A stretch of 64,000 nt of DNA from Rhabditoides inermis (Eukaryota > Nematoda > Chromadorea > Rhabditida > Rhabditidae), in contig CAWZYM010000322.1 in the NCBI GenBank assembly GCA_963966185.1, positions 1 to 64,000 on the forward strand, in the 5' to 3' direction. Shown piece by piece: positions 11,442 to 24,206 of the stretch (its first letter is position 1; every line of letters begins with the position of its first letter). The translations under genes and the position numbers were made by a program. Below the pieces are notes generated by a model. That model searched no databases, was not told where the DNA came from, and saw only the letters and a program-made list of their open reading frames with translations.

Positions 11442-11971
11442 ATGCAATCAAAACACTTATCCTCACTTATCCTACTTGCGACCGTCAGGCGCGGTGAGTG
11501 GATGCGATAAATCAATGAATCGAATGAAGTGGACCGACATCTAACTGTAAATCAGGGTGAATGTAAACTGAATCACACTATGATAAATTACGAGTAGTAC
11601 AGCGGATTAAATGCAAAAGAATGTGTTCGCAGTGGAGAATATGATCACGCCAGTATCGCAGAGGTTCTGCACTGAGCGTCCCTTCTTCCCCTTCTTCAGC
11701 AGCCGATTGCCCGGTAGATTCCGAGGCGCTGCGTGCGTTGTATGGCCATGCAACCCGGTGGATTCCGGGGGCCCGCACTCCTACCGCATCAAGTCTCCGT
11801 CGCTGGTGGATTCCCGACGAGAGCTACCGTAACCACTCACTGGAACCAAGAATACGCTACAGTATCCCGCTTCTTCTACAAGTACATCATCACCGTGCGG
11901 CTCTATCTACCGTAACCCTCGTCCAACTCCTGTACCTCAACCACTTCAATAATCGCATGAATATGAAATAA
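11442..11971 (+). CDS. Candidate 107-residue protein of the repeat unit, copy 3
   Basis: Exons 11442-11493 and 11700-11971, TATA-like box at 11424-11431. This copy has GTA instead of GTG for a Val codon early in exon 2, which is silent in the proposed frame. It also lacks a few bases (tgaatcgg context) in the intron near 11637. The upstream part of the unit is missing because array B begins at 11331, only about 90 bp before the box, so any distal promoter is lost. Confidence 0.38.
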
Positions 11972-12646
11972 CAATGTATTGCAAATAAATAATGTTATGA
12001 TTACGTGTACTTTGGTGACGATCTTGGGTGCGCTCATGGTGCACGGCCACCACTGAACCACTGAATCCAGACGTCACGAAAGTGCATCGTTTCAAAATTT
12101 GCGAGAACAAGCAGCAACTTCAAAACAATCAGAAAACCAACCACTGATTACTTTGCAAAGATAGTATTTGAATGAACGAATGTATTCAAATAAAACAAAA
12201 CTGGTGCACATTTTTTTGGCAACTCAGTTTCAATAGGTTAATAATCAAACTGAAGCAAATACCCCGACAAATTTGCAATGCGGCGAAAGTCTCAATGGTA
12301 ATATAATTTTAAAAGACTCGTTCACAAATCAAATTAATAAACAGAACAAACAAGTGAACCAACTTACGAATGAAACTCTTGGAAATGAACAATGAATGCA
12401 GCGTGCATAATGAAGCACATCGAAATCTAATACCAAAATAATTAGCTATCGTTCCGGCGGAACGAAGCCATGAAGAATCAAACAGGAAACAAACAACAAA
12501 AACTATAACAGTTTCAAAGAATAAATATAACAAATACAACTATAAAGTATTTTATCGCATTATATGTGGCGTGGTTACACGCCTACAATAACTAACGGAA
12601 CATCAATAGAATGTATTGTGGAAAAGGAATCGAGGGACGAACTTAC

Positions 12647-13220
12647 CTGTACGTCATGACTGTCGCCTTCGACAGTGACGGCGCCGCAGTTGTTCTTGCT
12701 GCTCCCCTCTACGGTGGCGCCCCTTCTTCGTCGACATGACGTTGCCCTTCCCGTAGTCCATCGACGGCAGGAGTCCTTGCGGCGAAGAGACCAGCGCCAG
12801 CACGGAATCTAAATGAAATGAATAAATAAAAACAACAAGAGAAATTATTATCATGAAATAATCTAATATCCCAACGAACCATCTAACAACATTTAAATAT
12901 CCCAAAGAAACAAGAGCCTGATAGTAGGCAGCGCTAGAAGCAATCAACTTCAAGACAAATGAATTAAATCGCTTAATGAATTTAGAATAAAACCGCACAA
13001 ACTAAATGTTTCAAACGAACTAAATTGACCAACATCCACATAAACATAATCATGTCAACAAAATGAAATCATCAAATGAATGAGAAGAATAAAGTCGGCT
13101 TACCCTTCTTGAAGTTGAGGTGGCAGATGAACAGGTTGTAGATGAAGAAGCTGCAGCGCAGCTCCAACAAGTCCGGCGGGATGATGGCCCATCATCATCG
13201 GCCTTTCTTTGGTTTACGAC
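12647..13220 (-). pseudogene. Decayed minus-strand exon pair, copy in array B
   Basis: Same segments as at 2019-2592 (Y at 12647-12808, X at 13104-13220), with the same double TGA and the same splice signals. The retained stops mean the array spread after the gene was already broken, or that the exon is read differently from how I read it. Confidence 0.38.
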
Positions 13221-13405
13221 CTGAAAGAATACGAATCAATATAAATGGAACGAACTAGAATATGACCAAATACGGAATCAATAAATTACAAAATATGAAA
13301 AATAATATAAATCAAAACAAGAACACAAATCGAGAACGGAAGACACATCAAAAAATGTCAGGCCGGGAATGTCGCGGACGCGATGCAAACACATAAAAGA
13401 CTAAG

Positions 13406-14281
13406 CACACCGGTCAGCCGTTGGACAGATCATGTTGGGGGCGGAGCTTATGGCAAACTGTGCACAATTTGAACTTTGTTATTAAATAATTAATAAATAA
13501 CAATGTACTGATGCTTTTAGCGTTTAATGACGTTTCTAATCAGAACTAAACATTTAAAAAAAGAATCATTACGATGTTCATCGCATAAATTACCTTCATA
13601 ATTGCACATGCTGCCTCTGAGAACATTTTTTTTTGAGAATCGGTATCACAGGTTACAATTTAGTGAAACATGTCTAAAACAGATGTGTTATCAATTTCAT
13701 AGGCGCTGATAGTCTTAAATGCATAAAAAATACATTTTATAATTTTGCAAAAGAAGTATCATTCACAGGGATTGAACCACGTTCATGAATGCAATAATCT
13801 GCATCGCTATCCAGTACACCACATCGGACACATTCGCAAGCACTCTCTTTTCGGCTATGCGCCCGGCATGCTGAGAGTACATGATCACGCCTTGTGGAGG
13901 ATTGAGGCTGCACTGTGCGACGCGACCGCATCGCGCGCGACGTATTTTCTTTTAAACGCTATAAGTACTAATTAGTAATTTTTTTTGTTCATGTTAACAT
14001 TCTGATAATTAATAACGATTTTTTGTGGAGGGTTCCTGTGCGTTAGATTTTTGATTAATTGCCTTATAAGGCATATCAACGAAATCACGAATGAAACATT
14101 TTATCAAAAAGTTGTGCACATAATCCCTCGGCAGTATTTTTAGGTGTTTTATCAACACTTAACATTTGGAAAACAGTAATCATTCACTTACTTATCTTGC
14201 GCGAAAAAAAATTGTATTACTTTAGTACGTTTTCCAAATGCCAGTGCAGTGTCCGCTTTTCAATGGCAGCCGATCGGTGTG
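13406..14281. mobile_element. 876-bp element with terminal inverted repeats and 4-bp target duplication
   Basis: The array unit reads gactaag then agaatg in uninterrupted copies. Here taag is found on both sides of the insert (13402-13405 and 14282-14285). The ends are cacaccggtcagccg and the complement of cacaccgatcggctg, imperfect inverted repeats of about 15 bp. There is no transposase-length open frame, so it is a non-autonomous DNA element. Inside, at about 13769-13835, the minus strand has GGTTCAATCC (B-box-like) and a TGGTGTACTGGATAGCG (A-box-like) segment, a tRNA-derived piece. Confidence 0.8.
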
Positions 14282-14587
14282 TAAGAGAATGAGTGTGTGA
14301 CTACATAATAAATATGTACGAATACTTTGGAATTACTAGTAATTAATTAGAATCGATAATCAATCGACAACACCCAATTAACACAACCTGGGAAAGACGA
14401 AATTCTCCCGCCAGAAGAGATGGGCGGAGTCATCAAATGGCAATGCGACCACAATTGACCGGGAATATTTGTCAATGCCGGAATCCGTATTATTTAAATC
14501 AGAATTGAACGGCATTGATGGTCCCGGACCGACTACATTCAAATACATGACCGTAACCCATCCGGAGAGTATAAAAGCTCATCCGGG

Positions 14588-15125
14588 ATGCAATCAAAAC
14601 ACTTATCCTCACTTATCCTACTTGCTACCGTCAGGCGCGGTGAGTGGATGCGATAAATCAATGAATCGAATGAAGTGGACCGACATCTAACTGTAAATCA
14701 GGGTGAATGTAAACTGAATCACACTATGATAAATTACGAGTAGTACAGCGGATTAAATGCAAAAGAATGTGTTCGCAGTGGAGTGAATCGGAATATGATC
14801 ACGCCAGTATCGCAGAGGTTCTGCACTGAGCGTCCCTTCTTCCCCTTCTTCAGCAGCCGATTGCCCGGTGGATTCCGAGGCGCTGCGTGCGTTGTATGGC
14901 CATGCAACCCGGTGGATTCCGGGGGCCCGCACTCCTACCGCATCAAGTCTCCGTCGCTGGTGGATTCCCGACGAGAGCTACCGTAACCACTCACTGGAAC
15001 CAAGAATACGCTACAGTATCCCGCTTCTTCTACAAGTACATCATCACCGTGCGGCTCTATCTACCGTAACCCTCGTCCAACTCCTGTACCTCAACCACTT
15101 CAATAATCGCATGAATATGAAATAA
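14588..15125 (+). CDS. Candidate 107-residue protein of the repeat unit, copy 4
   Basis: Exons 14588-14639 and 14854-15125, TATA-like box at 14570-14577. It differs from copy 1 by GCG to GCT in the first exon (Ala, silent). It lies just downstream of the 876-bp insertion (13406-14281), which separates it from the rest of its upstream unit. Confidence 0.38.
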
Positions 15126-15800
15126 CAATGTATTGCAAATAAATAATGTTATGATTACGTGTACTTTTGTGACGATCTTGGGTGCGCTCATGGTGCACGG
15201 CCACCACTGAACCACTGAATCCAGACGTCACGAAAGTGCATCGTTTCAAAATTTGCGAGAACAAGCAGCAACTTCAAAACAATCAGAAAACCAACCACTG
15301 ATTACTTTGCAAAGATAGTATTTGAATGAACGAATGTATTCAAATAAAACAAAACTGGTGCACATTTTTTTGGCAACTCAGTTTCAATAGGTTAATAATC
15401 AAACTGAAGCAAATACCCCGACAAATTTGCAATGCGGCGAAAGTCTCAATGGTAATATAATTTTAAAAGACTCGTTCACAAATCAAATTAATAAACAGAA
15501 CAAACAAGTGAACCAACTTACGAATGAAACTCTTGGAAATGAACAATGAATGCAGCGTGCATAATGAAGCACATCGAAATCTAATACCAAAATAATTAGC
15601 TATCGTTCCGGCGGAACGAAGCCATGAAGAATCAAACAGGAAACAAACAACAAAAACTATAACAGTTTCAAAGAATAAATATAACAAATACAACTATAAA
15701 GTATTTTATCGCATTATATGTGGCGTGGTTACACGCCTACAATAACTAACGGAACATCAATAGAATGTATTGTGGAAAAGGAATCGAGGGACGAACTTAC

Positions 15801-16374
15801 CTGTACGTCATGACTGTCGCCTTCGACAGTGACGGCGCCGCAGTTGTTCTTGCTGCTCCCCTCTACGGTGGCGCCCCTTCTTCGTCGACATGACGTTGCC
15901 CTTCCCGTAGTCCATCGACGGCAGGAGTCCTTGCGGCGAAGAGACCAGCGCCAGCACGGAATCTAAATGAAATGAATAAATAAAAACAACAAGAGAAATT
16001 ATTATCATGAAATAATCTAATATCCCAACGAACCATCTAACAACATTTAAATATCCCAAAGAAACAAGAGCCTGATAGTAGGCAGCGCTAGAAGCAATCA
16101 ACTTCAAGACAAATGAATTAAATCGCTTAATGAATTTAGAATAAAACCGCACAAACTAAATGTTTCAAACGAACTAAATTGACCAACATCCACATAAACA
16201 TAATCATGTCAACAAAATGAAATCATCAAATGAATGAGAAGAATAAAGTCGGCTTACCCTTCTTGAAGTTGAGGTGGCAGATGAACAGGTTGTAGATGAA
16301 GAAGCTGCAGCGCAGCTCCAACAAGTCCGGCGGGATGATGGCCCATCATCATCGGCCTTTCTTTGGTTTACGAC
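15801..16374 (-). pseudogene. Decayed minus-strand exon pair, third complete copy
   Basis: Y at 15801-15962 and X at 16258-16374, matching the copies at 2019 and 12647. A further X segment without its Y partner is at 202-318, where the window cuts the array. Confidence 0.38.
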
Positions 16375-16861
16375 CTGAAAGAATACGAATCAATATAAAT
16401 GGAACGAACTAGAATATGACCAAATACGGAATCAATAAATTACAAAATATGAAAAATAATATAAATCAAAACAAGAACACAAATCGAGAACGGAAGACAC
16501 ATCAAAAAATGTCAGGCCGGGAATGTCGCGGACGCGATGCAAACACATAAAAGACTAAGAGAATGAGTGTGTGACTACATAATAAATATGTACGAATACT
16601 TTGGAATTACTAGTAATTAATTAGAATCGATAATCAATCGACAACACCCAATTAACACAACCTGGGAAAGACGAAATTCTCCCGCCAGAAGAGATGGGCG
16701 GAGTCATCAAATGGCAATGCGACCACAATTGACCGGGAATATTTGTCAATGCCGGAATCCGTATTATTTAAATCAGAATTGAACGGCATTGATGGTCCCG
16801 GACCGACTACATTCAAATACATGACCGTAACCCATCCGGAGAGTATAAAAGCTCATCCGGG

Positions 16862-17399
16862 ATGCAATCAAAACACTTATCCTCACTTATCCTACTTGCT
16901 ACCGTCAGGCGCGGTGAGTGGATGCGATAAATCAATGAATCGAATGAAGTGGACCGACATCTAACTGTAAATCAGGGTGAATGTAAACTGAATCACACTA
17001 TGATAAATTACGAGTAGTACAGCGGATTAAATGCAAAAGAATGTGTTCGCAGTGGAGTGAATCGGAATATGATCACGCCAGTATCGCAGAGGTTCTGCAC
17101 TGAGCGTCCCTTCTTCCCCTTCTTCAGCAGCCGATTGCCCGGTGGATTCCGAGGCGCTGCGTGCGTTGTATGGCCATGCAACCCGGTGGATTCCGGGGGC
17201 CCGCACTCCTACCGCATCAAGTCTCCGTCGCTGGTGGATTCCCGACGAGAGCTACCGTAACCACTCACTGGAACCAAGAATACGCTACAGTATCCCGCTT
17301 CTTCTACAAGTACATCATCACCGTGCGGCTCTATCTACCGTAACCCTCGTCCAACTCCTGTACCTCAACCACTTCAATAATCGCATGAATATGAAATAA
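16862..17399 (+). CDS. Candidate 107-residue protein of the repeat unit, copy 5
   Basis: Exons 16862-16913 and 17128-17399, TATA-like box at 16844-16851. It carries the same silent GCT codon as copy 4, so copies 4 and 5 are sisters. It occupies the place in the second duplicated block that copy 2 has in the first. Confidence 0.38.
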
Positions 17400-17866
17400 C
17401 AATGTATTGCAAATAAATAATGTTATGATTACGTGTACTTTTGTGACGATCTTGGGTGCGCTCAGAGAGTCGCAGGAGTGCTGGTCGCCGACCTCACTCG
17501 GCTACGTCGGTTAATGGTCGCTGGCGGACGTGTCACCAGGCCCGGCACTGCGCATTCCCTTCAATCACATACACTCGCCGCCAGAAAGTTGGACGTCTGC
17601 TTCTCTCTCTCTTTATTTTATTAACAAAAGTGTATTAGAAAAGAGCGTTGTGTGTTCTCCACCCGTCTGAGCAAAGGCGACTCACGGCTCGGCCGGCTGA
17701 TCGCTCGCCGCTGTCACAGCGATTGCACGCGCCGCATGAGCCCGCGCAGCGCGGACGCCATTGCTAAGTGCAAAGTCAGTGCATCCCGCCTTTGAAGATT
17801 CCCACGCGGCGCGGCGCGCGACTGTGACAAGCGATATAGGCGCGCGGCGATGAGCGGGACGAACCG

Positions 17867-17975
17867 TGGAACTTGCAAATTCTGAATACATGTCATCATA
17901 GATGTTCTCCGACTCGCTGTCGCAGCCGCCGATGTTGTACCACAGGCCGCAGTGCGGATTCGTCGTCATCAACAA
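17867..17975 (-). pseudogene. Second copy of the Cys-rich exon-like segment
   Basis: Counterpart of 4085-4193 in the second duplicated block, with GGCD in place of GGCG. The reading frame is otherwise kept. Confidence 0.3.
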
Positions 17976-20290
17976 GGTGCTACTAATCAGATGGGACGGA
18001 GGAAAAAGGCATATTAGTATGTTACAGGTGCTATTTGCGATCGGAGATCGTCTTCGCGATCATAAGATCAAATTGCCTACCAACAGCGCGCGCGGAGACG
18101 ATTCTACTGGAGGACGAGTGAAAGAGCTTTTGTTATGTTGTTTATTGTTCGCTTTCATGACTGTTGTATGCATTCTATTGTGAAAGTAACAATAATCATA
18201 AAACATGAAGTTTTGCGCAATTCTCGCAATTACTTTTGAGTAGTGTTTGGTGGTGCGGTAAGAGTGCGTTTTGAGTTTTACTAGATTTGCATAGAATTCT
18301 CACTATTTAAGTTTTGTCGTCGATTTTTCATTGTTTTTTTTTCGTAAAAAGTTACTTATTTGTAGTTTACTTTGGATGTTTTCACGTTTGTTGTATTCTT
18401 GATGTGCACGCCTCCTGTCTAGCTACAATTTGGAGATTGTAGACAGACGGAAGGCGCACTTAAAGTGACAATTTCACTTAAAAATGATATTATACTGATG
18501 AAAAGTTAATGGAAACATCAAATAACATCTACTAAACCTGAAAACTAGAACTTTTTTCATGATTTCAAACTATTTTTTGCCCCAAAAAATAGTTGATTTT
18601 GAATTCTTCATGGGTAAAAAGTGAGGTTACATCACAGCTGAGTGTCTAAAACGTCTTGAATGACGAGAATTTGGAAAAAAAATTGATATGAAATTCAGTT
18701 TCTAGCATAAACTGAAGTCGTAGAAGCCGATAAACATATTCCTATGTGATACGCATCTCGAGTTCAATAGTTATAGCCAGAATTTGTAAAGCGCGCCAAT
18801 TCAAAATTCAATTTTTTTTCCGATTGCGGATCAATAAAATTGTCACTTTAAGCCAGAGCGCTCGCTCTCTTTCGATAGTAAGAAGGAAGTGCACATGGAA
18901 GGAGCTGCTGGGCTAGGAAGGAGCTGCTCATGCAGGAGTTGCACTGCATGAGGGAGGAGTTGCACATTGACCAGTTTAGTAAAAGAATAGCATTTTTGCA
19001 CAATGTTTGACACAGAAGGGTGTTTTCGACCGTATTGGATCGAATAGAGTAGCATGAAACTGTACCAGCCGGAGATCTGCATTTACTAGTGATCTGATGT
19101 TTAGCTCATATCGAGGATTGATGCACTTTTATGGTACTAACAAAGATCATACAGCTGATGATACTGTAATATATGCGAAAGACACATCGCACTACTCATG
19201 TAGGCTGATCAATTTACTGTTTCCGCGCCTACACCCTTATGTCTACTGGCTTAATATCTATATCTCAATATACATTTCTAGAAGGCTGTAGTATTAGAAC
19301 TTTCTTGTATATAAGTCGGTATCATTTGTGATTTTCGAGAGTATCGCTACACTTTCAACCATATCCGGGACCTTTCATCGCCCTCTTCATCATTGTAGCA
19401 GAATTCAAAAAAAACCTAACAAACGATCTGATCGGCGAAATTGGGATGGGGAAGTTGGGTTGTCAAAATAATATCGAGCAAAGAAAAAAAGTTCTTCATC
19501 AAATCTGCAAATATTGCGATGACAGAATTCGAGGAACTTCATTGGCATGTTTTCGGCGAATTTAGCGACGGCAGAATTCGCTGATCTTTGTGTGTGTTTC
19601 CGCGAATTTAGCGATGGCCAAATTCGCTGAACAGCGACGGATCAAATTCGCTTTCACAAAAGTTCGGCCGGTGAGAGGGATCGAACCGTCGTCCCTCGAT
19701 CACGAAGCGTGAATGTTACCAATGGCAGCTCGTTCGCAAAGATTCTAAAACGTTGTGAAACATGCGCCATCATGATATTGAAAAAGTATGCAAACGACTG
19801 TTGATGGTATAAAAACATCTATGTTTTAATATACCAGAAACAGCGAGAACTTTGTTCTCCTTTTGGAATGCGAATAGCTAAACAGACGATACCGGATAAA
19901 TGTTGAATTGAATTGAATTGATCAAAACACAACTACGTCCCTATCGCGTTCGTACGTCCAGGTGTTCCTCTCTCAGTGTATAGCCCCAATTCAAATCAAG
20001 ACGGGAACCAGCACTGCCGCGCTGGTTGTAATTCCATTCTGTGCTGCAGTGGCAGCAGTTTCCAGGTGACCGCTTCTTTTGTTGAAACATAACATAACCA
20101 ATAACATATTAATTATTTATTACAGTAATTCTTACAAAGAAGCGTGAGAAGAAGAAAGAAAAAAAAAGCGTTTTTTTCCACAATCGACATAATCACTGTT
20201 TCGATAATAGTCATTTCAATATACATACAGGAATACATACATACAAGATTCTCCCTTCTCTTTCTTCCTTATCTCTCTCTCTCTATGTCG

Positions 20291-20458
20291 TCACCGCCAT
20301 GTATAGCACATGAACTGTTTGGTGTTCTTCCAACCGTCTTCCTTGTTCAGTTTGTCCGCTTCAACCTCATTCGACGTGATGTAGCGGTAGTGGCCTGAAA
20401 AAAACTTCTCACCAACCACACTAAAGGTGTCGTCTCTCTCTCTCTCTCTCTTTCTTTT

Positions 20459-20500
<42 letters not shown>

Positions 20501-23499
20501 ATTGCATTTCTGAAACTATCGAAGTCTTCTGAGAGACATCTCCTTCTGGTGATTCCGCTGCCTGCCCACTCTCGCTTATGCTAATGCGGATTGCTGCCCG
20601 AAATAGTGACTTCAAATCGCCAGCGCTTTAGAAGTCAGTACCGAAGGGAAAGGACATTCGAAAAGACTGACCGATCCTTAACAAAAAATCTTCGGGTTTT
20701 CGAAACGAATTTTCGCTACTGTATATAAAGACGAGAAGCTTATCTGCTTATCTGCTTATCTGCTTATACTCTGCGCCAGTTCGATAGGTTCTGATCTACC
20801 TCGCTTGCAGTTCGAAATACGGTGCCATAACCGTCTGCCTCTCTTGTTTTGCGCACTATTGCTGAGAGCTGATCTCCGTCATCCTCTGATATACCCCACC
20901 GCGCGCAACTTATTGCGAGCATAGAACAATATTAGTTTATTAGAACGGGTATCAACATACATATTTGTGAAGGACGCAACTAACTGAGTTTAAAAAAAAC
21001 ATTGAAACACTTAATAACGAAAGCTGTGCGGAAGAGACAGTCCTCCCCTTTGCACACGCACCTTTGATTTCCATCATGTACAGTGGAACGTCGGCCGTGC
21101 AGATGCGCCGCGACACACAGTATCCCTGCAGGATCTTCTCGCGATTCTGCCAATCACTCGGGAACACAGTGAGGATTTGCATTGCTGAAATATACACATG
21201 TGGATACTACATTAATGTTTCTACCACCATTCGCATTTACATTCCTCTAGTACTCTAGTTATTTCCACTACTGATTGTGAGTGATCTGAGACATTATTAC
21301 AATGGGGAAACGATTAATAATTACAATTAATCACAAATTACACCAACAAAAACATACGCCAACACTTATGTGTCGTCCGATTCTTCTAGTTATTTACACT
21401 ACTGATCTGACATGTTCTGAAGTTCTGAATTCTGTAATCTGGATGTACACAGTGACACATGATTCATACCACATTTACCTTACGTTTTATGATTATGTTG
21501 ATTCTTAAATTATTGTGGTATGATGAATCATTCTAACCAGCTCCGCCAGTTCGGTTTTGAACACCGATGCCCATTTTCGGTACCAAAATGGTAGAGGGGG
21601 TAGGTGTCCTCCCCAGACATGTGCTAGACAGACAAGGTGACTCACCCAGGTTGGTTGTTGTGTCGGTGTAGTGCACGTCGTATAGTTCCAGCAACGCGTT
21701 CTCGCACTCATCCATGAACCACTGCAGATTGTCAGCCGAGAGATCCGGTCGAACCACCCGACCCAGACTGTCTGCAACAAACTCAGGTGCGGCAAGTCCC
21801 TTCCAAAGTGTTCTGAGAGCAATTCGAAAGGCAACACAGTGTTTCAAAGTGATTCGGGAGTGTTTCGAAGAGACTAACCGGGACTTTACACAACATCCTA
21901 GGATTTTCGATCGAATCCACATTTTCCACGGTACGCGAATTATCGGCGGTCGGCCAGACAGGGGCGAAATGACGAGCTTTTTATGCAAATTGGAAAAAAA
22001 CGAGGTTTCACGCCGAAAATACGGCAAAAATGAAAGAAACTAAAAAATCGAAATCTAAAGTTCTGTGCGGACACTATCAAAGCACTTCTCCCTCAAACTG
22101 GGTTCTGTAGCATGGGTTTGAAGTGAGTTATTAAGTTTTGTAGTTTTCACCTATTGAACAGCCTCAAAAATGCGGTTATCGAACGATAACAAGAAAATTA
22201 AAGCTAAATTCAAAAATCGAAATCCAGAGTTCTATGAGGACTGGGGATCTACACCATACCCATACATCAAAAAATTGGAAAGATTCATCAATTCCGTAAA
22301 GAGTTATTAGCTCTGGAAGGTGCAGAACTCTGCTTCATTTGACTTGCAAAAGACCCTCATTTCCGTCAATAGGAGCCGAAATTTCGAGCACTGTATACTC
22401 TGCACCAGAGCGATAGTCTTCGATCTACCTCGCTCGCAAGTACGGTGCCATAACCGTCTGCCTCTCTTGTTTTGCGCGCTATTGCCGAGAGCTGACTCTC
22501 CGTCTTTCTCTGATCTACCCCACCGCACACAACTTATTGCGAGCATAGAACTATAGGTCAACGTGCTGTCCTCCGAGTTCGATCGCGGAGGCCGAATAAC
22601 TATGTATTACTTGTTGGCTTGCGCGGCAGTTGGGTGTAGTTGTCGCGGAAGCCGACGATGTTCGCCATCTGGAAGGGCATGGCGACAGCCACGTGGCGGC
22701 GAGAGTCATTGGGAGAAAAGAAGCCGAACAGAGGATGCGTCTGCTGCAACACCAGAGAGTGGGGAGGGAGAGAGAGAGAGGGAGGGAGGAAGGGAGATGG
22801 AGAGAGGGGGGGTGAAGAGAGGGGGGATGGAGAGAGAGGGGGAGAGAGAGAGGGGGGAGGGAGGGAGAGGAAGGGAGGAAGAGAGAGGGAGAGAGAGGGG
22901 GAGAGAGGGGGAGAAAGAGAGGGAGGGAGAGAGGGGGGAGAGAGGGAGGGAGAAAGAGAGAGGGAGAGAGAGGGGTGGAGGGAGAGAAGGGTGAGAGAGA
23001 CAGAGAGAGAGAGAGGAACTGTAATCACACCGAACCTGAAGCCGGAAGTATGTCAACGCGTGCTCTCCAGTATCGATACAGTCAGGCAGATCGACGTTGG
23101 CGAATACCTAGGAGTAAAAAGATCACAAAGAGAAAGAAGAGAAAGACATAACATTGCATTTCTATCAGTGTACACACCTGCATGAATCCGAGTTCCTCTC
23201 CCTGCATTCTCGTGAACTTACAAAGTGTCTCCAGCTCAGAGTGAGTGACGTTCGGACCATTCAAACACTAAATACTCTCTTTCTCTCTCCCTCCCCCTCC
23301 CTCCCTCCCTCCCTCTCCAATCTCCTAACCGTGGCCAGTGTGCCGTTGGGATGGAATAGCTGAGCGGAGAAGAGAACGTCTGGTTGGTTGCAGAGTGCGC
23401 GGCTCTCACTCAATCCCAGCGCAGTCAGACCACTCGACACATCCGAGAGTAGACTGGAGGTGTAGCAGGCGATCTGCATCAGTTGCAGCACCATCGCCT
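20291..23499 (-). pseudogene. Second copy of the same gene end, probably 5'-truncated
   Basis: Exons 23499-23330, 23267-23178, 23107-23036, 22743-22611, 21771-21646, 21184-21062 and 20394-20291 correspond one to one with copy 1 and encode the same protein as far as compared. Upstream of 23737 the sequence differs from copy 1 and within 500 bp becomes the 3' end of aralar on the same strand. This copy therefore cannot share the 5' exons of copy 1. It is either a truncated duplicate or uses a different 5' end. If copy 1 has its true promoter beyond 9948, this one is likely non-functional despite intact exons. Confidence 0.5.
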
Positions 23500-23737
23500 C
23501 TCGAAAGAGCAGGTGAAATGAAGAAGCGGTTGCCCTCCACGTATCCACGTTCCGAACACACACAACACAAAAAGATGATGAGATGACAGGAGACATCCAT
23601 TATTATTTATTATACATGAATCCATGCGACCGGCACTATGACAGCCAACATGAATCAATGCTATAGCACTCTGTAATAGCATTTCAAAACTTTATTGCTA
23701 TAAAGCTCGATATGATACTCTTCCTTTTCATAGTATA

Positions 23738-24206
23738 AAGCAATAAAGCATTACTTTTTTTACACGTGGCTGCATTTTTCAGGTTGTTTCATTACAAGCT
23801 CAACCAACAACCCATTCAAATAATTATTTATTCGTACAGAAACTCGCAAAAAGAGGCGTTCTCTCGACCACAATCGACATGTTGGCATCTTTCTCATTCT
23901 CTCATTCACAACATAGCAATATATTCATCACTCTAAAAATCTCTGTCTCTGAAACGTAGTTCGAATAGGCCGTAAACCGTACAAATTAGGTGGGGGGGAC
24001 TCGAACCGGGGGCGGAAGCTGAGGGCACATAGTACAAAGTAGTAATCGAGTGTAGTAATAGGGGCGAGTAGTGTGGGAGCGTGGCCTAGTGGGTCGATCG
24101 GAAGGGATAAAAAGGAGAGGGTATTGAGCACTCGGAATACAACACGACAGCATCTCTTCTCTTCTCTCTGGCTCCCAATTGCACTTACACGTCGACCGAG
24201 CGAGCT
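23738..24206. other. Aralar 3' flank with pol III box-like words
   Basis: Non-coding. An AATAAA on the minus strand near 23828 could serve the aralar transcript. The minus strand has an exact B-box word GGTTCGAGTCC at about 24000-24014, and the plus strand has an exact A-box word TGGCCTAGTGG near 24083. They face in opposite directions, so this is not one tRNA gene but probably two tRNA-derived fragments. Confidence 0.4.

Larger units (their letters stand above)
11331..17440. repeat. Tandem array B of the 2274-bp unit, with one unit interrupted by an insertion
   Basis: Three more copies of the unit recognised in array A. The first starts abruptly at about 11331 inside the unit. It runs to 13405, is interrupted by an 876-bp element, and resumes at 14282. 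A complete unit follows (14469 corresponds to 16743, again 2274 bp apart), and the array ends near 17440 at the same internal point as array A. Copies differ by single bases and by a short deletion near 11637. Confidence 0.95.
17440..23737. repeat. Segmental duplication, copy 2
   Basis: Near-identical to 3658-9948. Differences I could see include a longer TA run near 20467 than near 6685, a changed TCTGCTTA tandem run near 20742, and a few point changes such as 17930 (g to a sense context) and 18430 (c to t). The right breakpoint at 23737 lies under 500 bp from the stop codon of the aralar gene. Confidence 0.95.
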
